64,000 nucleotides of DNA from Nocardioides sp. BGMRC 2183 (GTDB lineage: Bacteria; Actinomycetota; Actinomycetes; Propionibacteriales; Nocardioidaceae): positions 248,001 to 312,000 of the forward strand of contig VSSA01000002.1 in assembly GCA_008123405.1 (NCBI GenBank), given 5' to 3'. The position numbers and the translations under genes are program-made. Below, piece after piece: positions 7,524 to 16,371 of this stretch (the first letter of the stretch is position 1; the number at the start of each line of letters is the position of its first letter). A model generated the notes under the pieces. The model searched no databases, was not told the DNA's origin, and was given only the letters and a program-made list of their open reading frames with translations.

Positions 7524-9083
7524 ATGGCGCGTCGACGTCTGCTCACCATCGCCCTGACCACGCTTGGACTGACGGCCGGCGGGCTGCTCGCCGCGCCCGC
7601 CCAGGCAGCAGATGACGGGGTCATCTCCGGCGTCGTGAAGGCCAGGCCGGCCGGCGGCACCGCCTCCGTCATGGCCGACGCCAATGTCTACGCCTATCTG
7701 CTCGACGACCAGGGCTTCTCGGAGTTCGCGGGCTCCGACACCACCGACGCCCAGGGCCGCTACAGCCTGACCGGCCTCGCGGCTGGTGACTACGAGGTCC
7801 GGATCCTTCCGAGCGACGCGAGTGGCGACACCTACGCCGAGGAGTACTACGACGACTCGTGGACCGCCTACGGCGCCTCCGCGGTGTCGGTCGACGGCGC
7901 CACCGCGGCTCTCGACGACGTGGTCCTTGAGCCGGCCGGGTGGGTGACCGGTCGGGTCACCGACGAGACCGGCGCGCCCCTGGCCGACGCGTCTGTCGAC
8001 CTGCGTACCACCGGAACGAACGGCGGCTACGGCGTGCAGACCGACGCCGACGGCTACTACGACACCCGCGACGGCACCTACACCGCCGACATCATCCCGG
8101 GCGACTACACCGTCACCGGCTACGGGCCGTTCTCGGACTCCCTCGATGACCCGGTCTACGACGCCACCGAGCGCTCGGTGGACGTCGACCCGGCTGCGGG
8201 CGCCACCCTCGATCTGGTGCTGCCCCGCGTGAAGACGGTCGTCTTCACCGTGACCGACGCCGCGGGAGCGCCGGTGACCGAGGCCCCGGTCGACCTGCGG
8301 ATCCAGCGCGCGGCCGGCGGTGCCTTCGAGTTGCCTCAGTACGGCCCGATCCAGACCGACCGGGAGGGCAAGTTCCGGGTCGAAGCGCACGTGCACGCCT
8401 ACAAGGTCGGCTTCCACCCCGCCGACGGCGGCGAAGAGGTCAGCGAGTGGTGGGACGGCGGTGACGGTGCTGCCCGGGAGGCCGGCGCCACGGCGATCAC
8501 CTGGCCCGCGGGCGCGCCCCTGAAGCGTGAGCACGACGTCGTGCTGGGTGCGCTCGACGCCACCGCTCCGAGCATCACCGGCGCAGCCGTCAGCGGCTCG
8601 ACCCTCACTGCGAACCCCGGCACCTGGACCCCGGCGGCCCCGGCCTTGGCCTACCAGTGGCTCGCCGACGGAGACCCGATCCAGGGCGCGACCGGACCGA
8701 GGCTGATCCTTGCCAACCGCCACGCCGGCGCCGCGATCTCGGTGGCCGTCACCGCCGATCACGACGGACGGACGCGCACCACGACCTCCGCCGCGACCCG
8801 CGCCGTGGTCGGCCTGCTCACGAGCAGCAAGCCGCGGATCACCGGACGGTCGAAGGTCGGCCGGGTGCTGCGGGTGAAGCCCGGCGCCTGGGGGCCGCGT
8901 CCGGTCCGGCTGCGCTACACCTGGCTGCGCAACGGCAAGGTGATCAAGGGGGCCCGCGCGGCGTCGTACAAGTTGCGGACGGTGGACCGGGGCAAGCGGA
9001 TCCAGGTGCGGGTGACCGGGACCAAGGCGTCGTATCGCACGGTCACGAAGGCCAGCGCGCGGACCAGGAAGGTCAGCCGCTGA
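7524..9083 (+). CDS. Secreted protein with carboxypeptidase-regulatory-like and Ig-like repeats
   Basis: A 519-aa exported protein. The N-terminus has a signal peptide (MARRRLLTIALTTLGLTAGG, cleavage after AQA near residue 29). Beta-sandwich repeats of the carboxypeptidase-regulatory type follow (ISGVV..., GWVTGRVTDETGAPLADA near residue 145). The C-terminus has two Ig-like modules of the YQWLADGDPI and YTWLRNGKVI kind, common in actinobacterial surface proteins. ATG 7524 is chosen because the signal peptide begins there and GGGGAAAGG lies upstream; a longer frame from 7470 has no support. There is no sorting signal or C-terminal membrane helix. The 3' end overlaps the convergent TetR gene by 11 bp. 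Confidence 0.8.
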   Translation: MARRRLLTIALTTLGLTAGGLLAAPAQAADDGVISGVVKARPAGGTASVMADANVYAYLLDDQGFSEFAGSDTTDAQGRYSLTGLAAGDYEVRILPSDASGDTYAEEYYDDSWTAYGASAVSVDGATAALDDVVLEPAGWVTGRVTDETGAPLADASVDLRTTGTNGGYGVQTDADGYYDTRDGTYTADIIPGDYTVTGYGPFSDSLDDPVYDATERSVDVDPAAGATLDLVLPRVKTVVFTVTDAAGAPVTEAPVDLRIQRAAGGAFELPQYGPIQTDREGKFRVEAHVHAYKVGFHPADGGEEVSEWWDGGDGAAREAGATAITWPAGAPLKREHDVVLGALDATAPSITGAAVSGSTLTANPGTWTPAAPALAYQWLADGDPIQGATGPRLILANRHAGAAISVAVTADHDGRTRTTTSAATRAVVGLLTSSKPRITGRSKVGRVLRVKPGAWGPRPVRLRYTWLRNGKVIKGARAASYKLRTVDRGKRIQVRVTGTKASYRTVTKASARTRKVSR

Positions 9084-9633
9084 GGGCTGCCCACGCCATC
9101 GCCGCGAGCAGGGCGCCGAGCTCGTCGTCGTCGATCGTGTGGCCGGCCCGCGGGGTCGAGTTGATCAGCCCGAACACCGCTTGTACGGCGGCGTGCGCGG
9201 TGCCGGCGTCCAATCCAGGGCGCAGGGTCCGCACCTGATCGGCCCACAGATCGACGTACTGGCGCTGGAAGTCGCGCACCGCGTCGCGGGCGTCGAGCGG
9301 CAGCGACTCCCAGTCGCGATCCTGCACGATGATCAGCGGCCGGTGCGCCAGGGCGAACTCGACGTGCCAGTCCACCAGCCCGCGCAGCGCGACGTCGGGA
9401 TCGCCCGCGCCGGCGGCCACCCGCTCCCGCCCCACGGAGAGCAGTCGCTCGGAGATGGAGACCAGCATCTCGGCGAGCATCGCCTGCTTGGACGGGAAGT
9501 GCTTGTAGAGCGCGGGTCCGCTGATCCCGACCGCAGCGCCGAGGTCGGCCACCGAGACGCCGTGGAACCCACGCGCGGCGAAGAGGTCCGCGGCGGTGGC
9601 GAGGATCTGCTCGCGACGGGTCGGCTCGGCCAT
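9073..9633 (-). CDS. TetR-family repressor of the leucine-catabolism cluster
   Basis: A 186-aa TetR regulator. The HTH lies at residues 9-50 (REQILATAADLFAARGF, then VADLGAAVGISGPALYKHF), followed by a helical ligand domain. Divergent to the methylcrotonyl-CoA carboxylase genes, 78 bp away, with a palindromic operator in between, so it probably represses them and perhaps itself, as known for TetR regulators of branched-chain acyl-CoA catabolism. TAACCT on the minus strand (9641-9646) lies 7 nt before its ATG, suggesting a leaderless transcript. Confidence 0.88.
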   Translation of the reverse strand: MAEPTRREQILATAADLFAARGFHGVSVADLGAAVGISGPALYKHFPSKQAMLAEMLVSISERLLSVGRERVAAGAGDPDVALRGLVDWHVEFALAHRPLIIVQDRDWESLPLDARDAVRDFQRQYVDLWADQVRTLRPGLDAGTAHAAVQAVFGLINSTPRAGHTIDDDELGALLAAMAWAALSG

Positions 9634-9676
9634 GGCAGGAAGGTTAGCGCTCGTTCACCCTGGTCGGTCCGACCCG

Positions 9677-9706
9677 TTGACCAGCAGGTTAATGCTTATT
9701 AACCTG
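9677..9706 (+). promoter_or_regulatory. Promoter and TetR operator of the carboxylase operon
   Basis: TTGACC (9677-9682), a 17-nt spacer and TAACCT (9700-9705) form a good -35/-10 pair ending 6 nt before the GTG at 9712, so the mRNA is probably leaderless. A perfect palindrome with 9-bp arms, CAGGTTAAT (9685-9693) and ATTAACCTG (9698-9706), covers the spacer and the -10 box, the expected position for repression by the divergent TetR protein. Confidence 0.75.
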
Positions 9707-9711
9707 GCCTC

Positions 9712-11250
9712 GTGTCCGAACCTACCCTCCGCGACCTCACCGCCGAGCTCCGCGAGCGCCTGGCCCGAGTGCGCCAGGGCGGCAGCGAGTCGGCCCGCGC
9801 GAAGCACACCGGGCGGGGCAAGCTGCTCCCGCGCGAGCGGATCGACCGACTCCTCGACCCCGGCAGCCCCTTCCTCGAGATCGCTCCATTGGCCGCCTAC
9901 GGCATGTACGACGCCGGCGCCAACCCCTACGCCGTCCCGGCCGCCGGCGTGGTCGCCGGCATCGGCAAGGTGCAGGGCCGGCTCTGCGTGGTGGTCGCCA
10001 ACGACGCCACCGTCAAGGGCGGCACCTACTACCCGATGACGGTCAAGAAGCACCTGAGGGCGCAGACGATCGCCGCCGAGAACCACCTCCCTTGCGTCTA
10101 TCTCGTCGACTCCGGCGGGGCCTTCCTCCCGATGCAGGACGAGGTCTTCCCCGACCGCGAGCACTTCGGCCGGATCTTCTTCAACCAGGCGAACATGTCG
10201 GCCCGTGGCATCCCCCAGCTGGCCGCGGTGATGGGCTCGTGCACCGCCGGTGGGGCCTACGTGCCGGCGATGGCCGACGAGACCGTCATCGTGCGCAACC
10301 AGGGCACCATCTTCCTGGGCGGCCCGCCGCTGGTGAAGGCTGCCACCGGTGAGGTCGTCACCGCCGAGGAGCTCGGCGGCGGCGACGTGCACGCGCGGAC
10401 CTCCGGCGTCGTCGACCACCTCGCCGACGACGACGGGCACGCGCTGCGGATCCTGCGCGGCATCGTGGAGACACTGCCCCCGCCCGCCGCCGCTGGCGAG
10501 GTCGTCGAGGTCGAGGAGCCGCTGGAGTCGCCCGACACGCTGGCCGACGTGGTGCCCACCTCCACCCGGACGCCGTACGACGTCCGCGAGGTGATCAAGC
10601 GCATCGTCGACGGCTCGCGCTACTCCGAGTTCAAGCAGCTCTACGGCGAGACCCTGGTCTGCGCGTTCGCCTCGATCCACGGCCGACGGGTCGGGATCGT
10701 GGCCAACAACGGCATCCTCTTCTCCGAGTCCGCGCTCAAGGGCGCACACTTCGTGGAGCTGTGCAACCAGCGCGGCATCCCGCTGGTCTTCCTGCAGAAC
10801 ATCTCCGGTTTCATGGTCGGGCGCGACTACGAGAACAAGGGGATCGCGCGCGACGGCGCCAAGCTGGTGACGGCGGTGGCCTGCTCCGTCGTACCGAAGT
10901 TCACCGTGGTCATCGGCGGCTCCTTCGGTGCCGGCAACTACGGCATGTGCGGGCGCGCCTACGACCCGCGGTTCCTGTGGATGTGGCCCAACGCCCGGAT
11001 CTCAGTGATGGGCGGGGAGCAGGCCGCCAACGTGCTCGCCACCGTCGCCGGACGGGAGGACGACGAGGAGTTCAAGGAGCCGATCCGTGCCCAGTACGAC
11101 GAGCAGGGCTCGGCCTACTACGCCAGCGCGCGACTCTGGGACGACGGCATCATCGACCCGGCCGACACCCGTCGCGTGCTCGGAATGGCACTCGAGGCCA
11201 CCGCCGGCGCGCCCGTCCCCGAGCCGTCCTACGGCATCTTCCGGATGTGA
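9712..11250 (+). CDS. Acyl-CoA carboxylase carboxyltransferase (methylcrotonyl-CoA carboxylase beta-like)
   Basis: A 512-aa carboxyltransferase subunit that moves CO2 from biotin to a CoA ester, most likely 3-methylcrotonyl-CoA in leucine breakdown. It has the two crotonase-like halves: [18 protein letters not shown] and [13 protein letters not shown] in the first, and [12 protein letters not shown] and [20 protein letters not shown] in the second, all typical of the methylcrotonyl branch. The GTG start has no Shine-Dalgarno site but sits just after a strong -10 box. It is followed 7 bp later by the biotin-carrying subunit. Confidence 0.93.
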   Translation: MSEPTLRDLTAELRERLARVRQGGSESARAKHTGRGKLLPRERIDRLLDPGSPFLEIAPLAAYGMYDAGANPYAVPAAGVVAGIGKVQGRLCVVVANDATVKGGTYYPMTVKKHLRAQTIAAENHLPCVYLVDSGGAFLPMQDEVFPDREHFGRIFFNQANMSARGIPQLAAVMGSCTAGGAYVPAMADETVIVRNQGTIFLGGPPLVKAATGEVVTAEELGGGDVHARTSGVVDHLADDDGHALRILRGIVETLPPPAAAGEVVEVEEPLESPDTLADVVPTSTRTPYDVREVIKRIVDGSRYSEFKQLYGETLVCAFASIHGRRVGIVANNGILFSESALKGAHFVELCNQRGIPLVFLQNISGFMVGRDYENKGIARDGAKLVTAVACSVVPKFTVVIGGSFGAGNYGMCGRAYDPRFLWMWPNARISVMGGEQAANVLATVAGREDDEEFKEPIRAQYDEQGSAYYASARLWDDGIIDPADTRRVLGMALEATAGAPVPEPSYGIFRM

Positions 11251-11257
11251 GGCAGTG

Positions 11258-13120
11258 ATGACGACGTCGACCACACCCACCATCTCCCGTGTCCTGGTCG
11301 CCAACCGCGGCGAGATCGCGCTGCGGGTCTTCCGCACCTGCGAGCGCGTCGGCCTCGACCACGTCGCGATCCACACCGACGCCGACGCCGACGCCGACGC
11401 CCCTCACGCCGCGGTCGAGCACGCCGTCCGGGTGGCGTCGTACCTGGACATCGACGCGGTCCTCGACGCCGCCCGGGCCTCCGGGGCCGATGCGATCCAC
11501 CCCGGCTATGGCTTTCTCTCCGAGAACGCGTCGTTCGCCCGTGCGGTGATCGAAGCGGGGCTGACCTGGATCGGGCCCACGCCCGAGGTCATCGACCGGA
11601 TGGGGCGCAAGGACGCCGCCCGCGAGCTCGCGGTCGCGGCGGGGGTGCCCGTGGTGCCGTCGTACTCCCTGGATGCGGACCCGGCGAGCTTCGCCTATCC
11701 GGTCCTGGTCAAGGCGGCTGCCGGCGGTGGCGGCAAGGGGATGCGCGTGGTGCGCTCGGCCGCCGAGTTCGCCGACGCCGTCGCCGCTGCCGGGCGGGAG
11801 TCGCGGTCGGCCTTCGGCGACGACACGCTGCTGATCGAGAAGTACGTCGAGTCCGGCCGGCACATCGAGGTCCAGGTGATCGGCGACGCGCACGGCACCG
11901 TGCTGCACTTCGGTGAGCGGGACTGCTCGCCCCAGCGGCGGCACCAGAAGGTGCTCGAGGAGGCGCCCGCGCCGACCCTGACCGCGGCGACCCGGTCCGC
12001 CATCCACACCGCGGCCGTCGACCTCGCTGCGTCCGTGGGCTACACCGGCGCCGGCACGGTGGAGTTCCTGCTGGACGAGGCGAGCGGCGACTTCTACTTC
12101 CTGGAGATGAACACCCGGCTCCAGGTCGAGCACCCGGTGACCGAGGCGATCACCGGGGTCGACCTGGTCGCACTGCAGCTCAACGTGGCACTCGGCGACC
12201 CGCTCCCGCTGACCCAGGACGACGTCACGTTCAAGGGGCACGCGATCGAGGCGCGGATCTACGCCGAGGACTCCTTCGCCGGCTTCCTGCCCCAGGCCGG
12301 CACGGCCACCCACGTCGTCTGGCCTTCGGGTGTGCGGGTGGATCACGCTCTGCAGAGCGGCCAGGTGGTCTCCACCTCCTACGACCCGATGCTGGGCAAG
12401 GTGATCGCCCGCGGAGCGAATCGGGATGAGGCGCTCGCGCGACTGCTGGAGGCACTGGACGGTACGGCGATCTTCGGGTTGACCACCAACACCGGGTTCC
12501 TCCGGGTGCTGGTGGACTCACCGGAGTTCCGCGCCGCGGCGGTCGACACCGCGTGGTTGGACCGCCATCAGGTGCCCGAGCCGGGCGACGATGGGGCTCG
12601 GGCGCTCGCCGGTGTGGTGCTCGGTGCGGTGCTGGACGTGGCGCCTCGGGGGCCGTGGCAGCCAGACGGTTTCCGGATGGGCGCGCCACGCGGTCCGTTG
12701 GTCGAGCACGGCCGCGATCTTGGCGCCGCCGGCTGGTCGACGGCGGCCGATCCGACGGTGGCTGTGGTGCAGCGCGTCGGGCACGTCGGGCTCGGCGACG
12801 GCTTCGTGCTGCGGGGACGTCACGGCAGTGAAGTGGTGCACCGGGGTCAGCGGTTCCTGCTCGACGAGCCTGCCCTCAGCGACGAGGGCCGATCCTCCGG
12901 TGACGGCACGGTGGTCTCCCCGATGCCGGGCACGGTGCTCGACGTCCGGGTCTCCGAGGGGCAGACGGTCGAGGTTGGTCAGGTGCTGGGTGTGGTCGAG
13001 GCGATGAAGATGGAGCTCGCCCTCGACGCCCCCACCGACGGCACCGTCACCACGGTCGCCGCCGCCGTCGGCGACCAGGTCGCCCTCGGTGCGACCCTGT
13101 TCGTGGTGGAGCCGTCGTGA
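11258..13120 (+). CDS. Biotin carboxylase/BCCP subunit (methylcrotonyl-CoA carboxylase alpha-like)
   Basis: A 620-aa biotin-dependent subunit. Order: biotin carboxylase N-domain (RVLVANRGEIALRVFRTC, residue ~11), ATP-grasp with AAAGGGGKGMR, the EMNTRLQVEHPVTE motif near residue 288, a linker of about 100 residues, and the biotinyl domain ending with VEAMKMELAL, lysine near 583. It carboxylates biotin with ATP and bicarbonate for the preceding transferase. ATG 11258 is chosen; frames reaching further upstream overlap the previous gene. A short Asp-Ala run (four DA repeats) occurs near residue 46. Confidence 0.94.
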   Translation: MTTSTTPTISRVLVANRGEIALRVFRTCERVGLDHVAIHTDADADADAPHAAVEHAVRVASYLDIDAVLDAARASGADAIHPGYGFLSENASFARAVIEAGLTWIGPTPEVIDRMGRKDAARELAVAAGVPVVPSYSLDADPASFAYPVLVKAAAGGGGKGMRVVRSAAEFADAVAAAGRESRSAFGDDTLLIEKYVESGRHIEVQVIGDAHGTVLHFGERDCSPQRRHQKVLEEAPAPTLTAATRSAIHTAAVDLAASVGYTGAGTVEFLLDEASGDFYFLEMNTRLQVEHPVTEAITGVDLVALQLNVALGDPLPLTQDDVTFKGHAIEARIYAEDSFAGFLPQAGTATHVVWPSGVRVDHALQSGQVVSTSYDPMLGKVIARGANRDEALARLLEALDGTAIFGLTTNTGFLRVLVDSPEFRAAAVDTAWLDRHQVPEPGDDGARALAGVVLGAVLDVAPRGPWQPDGFRMGAPRGPLVEHGRDLGAAGWSTAADPTVAVVQRVGHVGLGDGFVLRGRHGSEVVHRGQRFLLDEPALSDEGRSSGDGTVVSPMPGTVLDVRVSEGQTVEVGQVLGVVEAMKMELALDAPTDGTVTTVAAAVGDQVALGATLFVVEPS

Positions 13121-13271
13121 GGTTGAGTTGGCCGTTTGGGCCCGTTGAGTTGTTGGTTTGGGCCCGTTGAGTTGTTCTTTCGGGACGGTTGAGTTGTTCT
13201 TTCGGGACGGTGATGCCGGCCGCGGAGTCCCGAGGGAACGAACAAAGGGTCCGCAACGAACAATTCAACCC
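13121..13271. repeat. 22-bp intergenic tandem repeat, locus 3 (forward units plus decayed reverse units)
   Basis: Four forward units (13121-13210) begin at the carboxylase stop codon. The last two read GTTGAGTTGTTCTTTCGGG. At 13236-13271 lie decayed reverse units (AACGAACAATTCAACCC) that can pair with them, giving a large stem-loop around a GC-rich centre. The block separates the carboxylase genes from the HMG-CoA lyase gene within an otherwise continuous operon. Confidence 0.8.
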
Positions 13272-13290
13272 GCAGTGATGGAGGTGTCAG

Positions 13291-14232
13291 ATGAGCCGAG
13301 ATCTGCCGATGGTGGTCGGTGAGCCTGGCCTGCCCGACCGGGTCACCATCTACGAGGTCGGACCTCGCGACGGTCTGCAGAACGAGCAGACAGTCATCCC
13401 GACCGACGTCAAAGCCACTTTCGTACGTCGCCTCCTCGGCGCCGGGCTGCCCGTCGTGGAGGCCACCAGTTTCGTCCACCCGAAGTGGGTGCCGCAGCTG
13501 GCCGACGCGGCGGAGCTGATGCGTGGACTCGTCGACGCACTGGGCGATCCGGCGCGGGAGTTGCCGGTGCTGGTGCCCAACGAACGTGGCTTGCAGCGCT
13601 CCGCCGAGCTCGGCCTGCGCCATGTCGCGGTCTTCGCCTCGGCCACCGAGACCTTCGCTGCCAAGAACCTGAACCGCACCCTGCTGACCCAGTTCGAGAT
13701 GTTCACACCGACGATGGCGCAGGCGATCGACCTCCACATGACGGTCCGCGGTTACGTCTCGATGTGTTTCGGCGACCCGTGGGAAGGTCCGGTCCCGGTC
13801 GACCAGGTGGTCGCGGTCGGCACTCGATTGCTCGACCTCGGCGCCACCCAGTTGAGCCTCGGCGACACGATCGGCGTCGCCACGGCCGGGCACGTCAAGG
13901 AGCTCATCGCCGCGTTCGGTGACGCGGGCGTCGGCCCGGAACGGTTGGCGCTGCACTTCCATGACACCTACGGGCAGGCGTTGACCAACGTGCACGCAGG
14001 TCTGCAGTCCGGGGTGACGACGTACGACGCCTCGGCCGGGGGGCTGGGCGGCTGCCCCTATGCGCACAGCGCGACGGGCAACCTCGCCACCGAGGACCTG
14101 GTCTGGTTCCTCAACGGGCTCGGGATCGAGCACGGCGTAGACCTGGACGCGGTGGTGGCGACCAGCGCCTGGATGGCCGAGCAACTCGGCCGGCCGAGCC
14201 CGTCGGCGGTGGTCCGGGCGCTCACCGGCTGA
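13291..14232 (+). CDS. Hydroxymethylglutaryl-CoA lyase
   Basis: A 313-aa TIM-barrel enzyme that cleaves HMG-CoA to acetoacetate and acetyl-CoA, the last step of leucine degradation. Visible motifs are YEVGPRDGLQNE with the catalytic Arg-Asp near residue 26, SFVHPKWVPQLAD, and the GGLGGCPYAHSATGN loop holding the active-site cysteine near residue 253. Its place after the carboxylase pair completes the pathway from methylcrotonyl-CoA. GGAGG lies 5 nt before the ATG. An isovaleryl-CoA dehydrogenase and methylglutaconyl-CoA hydratase are not in the window unless the AidB-like gene substitutes. Confidence 0.94.
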   Translation: MSRDLPMVVGEPGLPDRVTIYEVGPRDGLQNEQTVIPTDVKATFVRRLLGAGLPVVEATSFVHPKWVPQLADAAELMRGLVDALGDPARELPVLVPNERGLQRSAELGLRHVAVFASATETFAAKNLNRTLLTQFEMFTPTMAQAIDLHMTVRGYVSMCFGDPWEGPVPVDQVVAVGTRLLDLGATQLSLGDTIGVATAGHVKELIAAFGDAGVGPERLALHFHDTYGQALTNVHAGLQSGVTTYDASAGGLGGCPYAHSATGNLATEDLVWFLNGLGIEHGVDLDAVVATSAWMAEQLGRPSPSAVVRALTG

Positions 14233-14941
14233 CCGGCGAAACCCGCACCCTCGGCCGCACCAGAAACTCCCGCGCCGCATACCGCCCCACCTGCCACGTG
14301 CTCATCCCATCGGTGGCCATCCCGACTGCACCGCCGACCAGCGGCACCCGACGGCCCACGGTGGTCGCCATCCGCTTGCCGACCACCCGGCTCACCAACT
14401 CGCCGGCGAGTACGCCGGAGACGACTCGATCCAAGTGCGGGTCGTGGGCGGGTGCGGTGGCCAGGGCCATCGGCGGTGCGGGGACCTTGCCGGCCTTGAT
14501 CAGTTTGCGGACGGTGTCGTCTCCGAGGAGGGAGACCATGATCGCGTTGCGGACTCGCGGCTCGTCGAGGTCGTAGCCACGGAGGTGGACGATGCCGGCG
14601 ACCATCCGCGACTGGATCAGGGTGAGGCCCGCGATGTTGGCCGGCGCGACCAGGGTCGCGGTGATCAGCCCGCCGAGGTTCGTCAGCAGACCTTCGACGC
14701 TGGCGTAGAAGACATGGTTCTCGATCACTTCGCGGACGGCCTTGTCCCGGTCCCCGCGCTGTTCACGCAGTTGTTCCTCGGCTGCGTCGGCGGCCGGCGG
14801 AAGCGGTCCGACCCCGTTGATCGCCCGCTGCAGCGCCTCGCGCACGAAGGTCTCGGTCAGGCCTGGCGCCAGAGCGCCCACGCGTGGCGCGAGCTGGCGC
14901 GCGGCCTGGGCGGCGAGGCCCTTCTTCATGCGGCTGGACAT
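14222..14941 (-). CDS. EcsC-family protein
   Basis: A 239-aa protein resembling the EcsC domain: LREQRGDRDKAVREVIENHV, then a hydrophobic segment (EGLLTNLGGLITATLVAPANIAGLTLIQ, residues ~82-110), RGYDLDEPRVRNAIM and a glycine-rich C-terminal helix (GRRVPLVGGAVGMATDGM). EcsC proteins are membrane-associated and of unclear role. The start at 14941 begins MSSRMKK; a longer frame would translate repeat DNA and the aat promoter. The tail overlaps the HMG-CoA lyase 3' end by 11 bp. Confidence 0.78.
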   Translation of the reverse strand: MSSRMKKGLAAQAARQLAPRVGALAPGLTETFVREALQRAINGVGPLPPAADAAEEQLREQRGDRDKAVREVIENHVFYASVEGLLTNLGGLITATLVAPANIAGLTLIQSRMVAGIVHLRGYDLDEPRVRNAIMVSLLGDDTVRKLIKAGKVPAPPMALATAPAHDPHLDRVVSGVLAGELVSRVVGKRMATTVGRRVPLVGGAVGMATDGMSTWQVGRYAAREFLVRPRVRVSPVSR

Positions 14942-14967
14942 GCTGCCATCCAACCACCCGACTCCAG

Positions 14968-15017
14968 CCCGAACGAACAACTCAACGGGCCCGAACCCAC
15001 AACTCAACGGGTGGGGC
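14968..15017. repeat. 22-bp intergenic tandem repeat, locus 4 (reverse, 2 units)
   Basis: Two reverse units (CAACTCAACGGGCCC and CAACTCAACGGGTGGGG) between the divergent EcsC-like and aat genes, ending 7 bp before the aat -10 box. This is the only locus that lies upstream of both flanking genes rather than beside a stop codon. Confidence 0.8.
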
Positions 15018-15024
15018 GGCCGCG

Positions 15025-15030
15025 TAGCGT
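15025..15030 (+). promoter_or_regulatory. Leaderless -10 box of aat
   Basis: TAGCGT ends 7 nt before the aat GTG, the spacing seen at many starts in this window. The same TAGCGT recurs before the aldo/keto reductase gene (62010-62015). Confidence 0.5.
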
Positions 15031-15037
15031 TCGGCAG

Positions 15038-15742
15038 GTGAGTCCGGTCGAGCCGCCGCCGAGTCGTTGGGAGTTGCCGACGGCGGACCAGTTGGCCGAG
15101 CTGCCGGAGGACGCGGGGGACCTGGTGGCGCTCGGGGCGGATCTGGAGCCGGGGACGCTGCTGGCGGCTTATCGGCGGGGGCTCTTCCCGATGCCGGAGG
15201 GGCGGCGGACGATCGGCTGGTGGTGTCCGGTACGACGCGGGGTGCTGCCGCTGGACCGGCTCAAGATCTCCCGGTCGTTGCGGCGCTCGGCGCGCGACTT
15301 CGAGATCCGCGTCGACACCGCCTTCGGTGCGGTGATCGAGGGGTGCGCGGATCCGAGTCGGCCGATGGGCTGGATCGACGGGCGGATCAAGGACGCCTAC
15401 ACCGAGCTGCACCGGCTTGGCTGGGCGCACTCGGTCGAGGCCTGGCGCGACGGTCGCCTCGTCGGTGGCCTCTACGGCGTCGCCGTGGGAGGGCTGTTCG
15501 CGGGGGAGTCGATGTTCCACGTCGAACGCGACGCCTCCAAGGTCGCGCTGCTCGGCCTAGTCGAGATCCTGGCCGCGGACGAGGCGGGGGCGCAGGGACG
15601 GCGACTGATCGACGTGCAGTGGTCCACACCCCACCTCGCGTCTCTTGGAGTGATCGAGCGGACGCGGGCGTCGTACCTGGCCCGATTGCCGGGGCTGCTC
15701 GACGAACCAGACGCGTCCTGGGTGGCGCCGACGCGGGGTTAG
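15038..15742 (+). CDS. aat: Leucyl/phenylalanyl-tRNA--protein transferase
   Basis: A 234-aa enzyme that transfers Leu or Phe from aminoacyl-tRNA to proteins with N-terminal Arg or Lys, marking them for ClpS/ClpAP in the N-degron pathway. It has the family hallmarks AAYRRGLFPMPE (residue ~44), GWWCPVRRGVLPLD, GWIDGRIKDAYTELHRLGWAHSVE and LVGGLYGVAVGGLFAGESMFH. The length is typical. GTG 15038 is chosen for the family N-terminus and the -10 box 7 nt before it; the longer open frame upstream runs through repeat DNA. Confidence 0.94.
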   Translation: MSPVEPPPSRWELPTADQLAELPEDAGDLVALGADLEPGTLLAAYRRGLFPMPEGRRTIGWWCPVRRGVLPLDRLKISRSLRRSARDFEIRVDTAFGAVIEGCADPSRPMGWIDGRIKDAYTELHRLGWAHSVEAWRDGRLVGGLYGVAVGGLFAGESMFHVERDASKVALLGLVEILAADEAGAQGRRLIDVQWSTPHLASLGVIERTRASYLARLPGLLDEPDASWVAPTRG

Positions 15743-15796
15743 TCGTCGGACGGCTCGGGTAGGAGGGCCTCGGATCCGCAAGGATCGAGAAGCTTT

Positions 15797-15813
15797 CCGG
15801 GCGCGAAGCCCGG
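15797..15813. terminator. Short hairpin between aat and the lipoprotein gene
   Basis: CCGGGC (15797-15802), loop GCGAA, GCCCGG (15808-15813). There is no T-tract, so it could be a factor-assisted terminator for aat or a leader structure for the following gene. Confidence 0.4.
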
Positions 15814-15833
15814 GTCAACCGAAAGGAATCGAC

Positions 15834-16286
15834 ATGCTGCGCATCAAGCGCCCCCTCATCGCCACCGGTGCCGCCGTGATCATGGGCCTCTCGCTCTCCG
15901 CCTGCGGTGGCGACGCTCCGACGGACGCCTCGGAGGCGGAGTTCTGCGACGTGGCGATGGACCAGAGCTGGTACGAGGACCTCGGCGAGGACGACTACGA
16001 GGGCTTCGTCGACGCCGCGAAGGACTACGCCGAGCGTCTCGAGGAGGTCGGCACGCCGGAGGGGATCCCGGACGATGCGCGGGAGGGCTTCGAGATCTCC
16101 GTCGACACCGCGAAGGACCTCGACGCCGGCGAGATCGAGGACGCGGTGAAGGAGGCGCAGGAGGCTGCCGAGGCCGGCGAGGAGGCACCCGAGGACCCGC
16201 TCGAGGCCGAGCTGTCCGACGAGGAGGCCGACAACCTCGAGGCCTTCAACACCTACGCGGCCGAGACCTGCAACCCCACCGAGTGA
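15834..16286 (+). CDS. Small acidic lipoprotein
   Basis: A 150-aa exported protein. A signal peptide ends in the lipobox LSAC, with the lipidated Cys near residue 24. The mature part is strongly acidic and helical (GEDDYEGFVDAAKDYAERLEEV; EAQEAAEAGEEAPEDPLEAELSDEEAD) with cysteines at the start and near the end (CDVAM, ETCNPTE) that could form a disulfide. GAAAGGA precedes the ATG. Function unknown; such proteins are common in actinobacterial envelopes. Confidence 0.8.
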   Translation: MLRIKRPLIATGAAVIMGLSLSACGGDAPTDASEAEFCDVAMDQSWYEDLGEDDYEGFVDAAKDYAERLEEVGTPEGIPDDAREGFEISVDTAKDLDAGEIEDAVKEAQEAAEAGEEAPEDPLEAELSDEEADNLEAFNTYAAETCNPTE

Positions 16287-16301
16287 CGCTCAGCAGCTGA
16301 C

Positions 16302-16350
16302 ACACACGACGGCGGCCGGATCCCCTTGGGGTCCGGCCGCCGTCGTGTGT
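16302..16350. terminator. Strong bidirectional hairpin terminator
   Basis: A perfect 19-bp stem (16302-16320 with 16332-16350) closes an 11-nt loop between the convergent lipoprotein and rhodanese genes. The stem begins ACACACGACGG and no T-run follows, as is usual for high-GC terminators. Confidence 0.85.
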
Positions 16351-16371
16351 CCAGGTTGGGGGTGGAGACTC

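Noticed and set aside
11379-11402. Asp-Ala codon repeat in the biotin carboxylase gene as a slippage switch
   Set aside because: It is a 6-bp repeat, so unit changes keep the frame; nothing suggests regulation.
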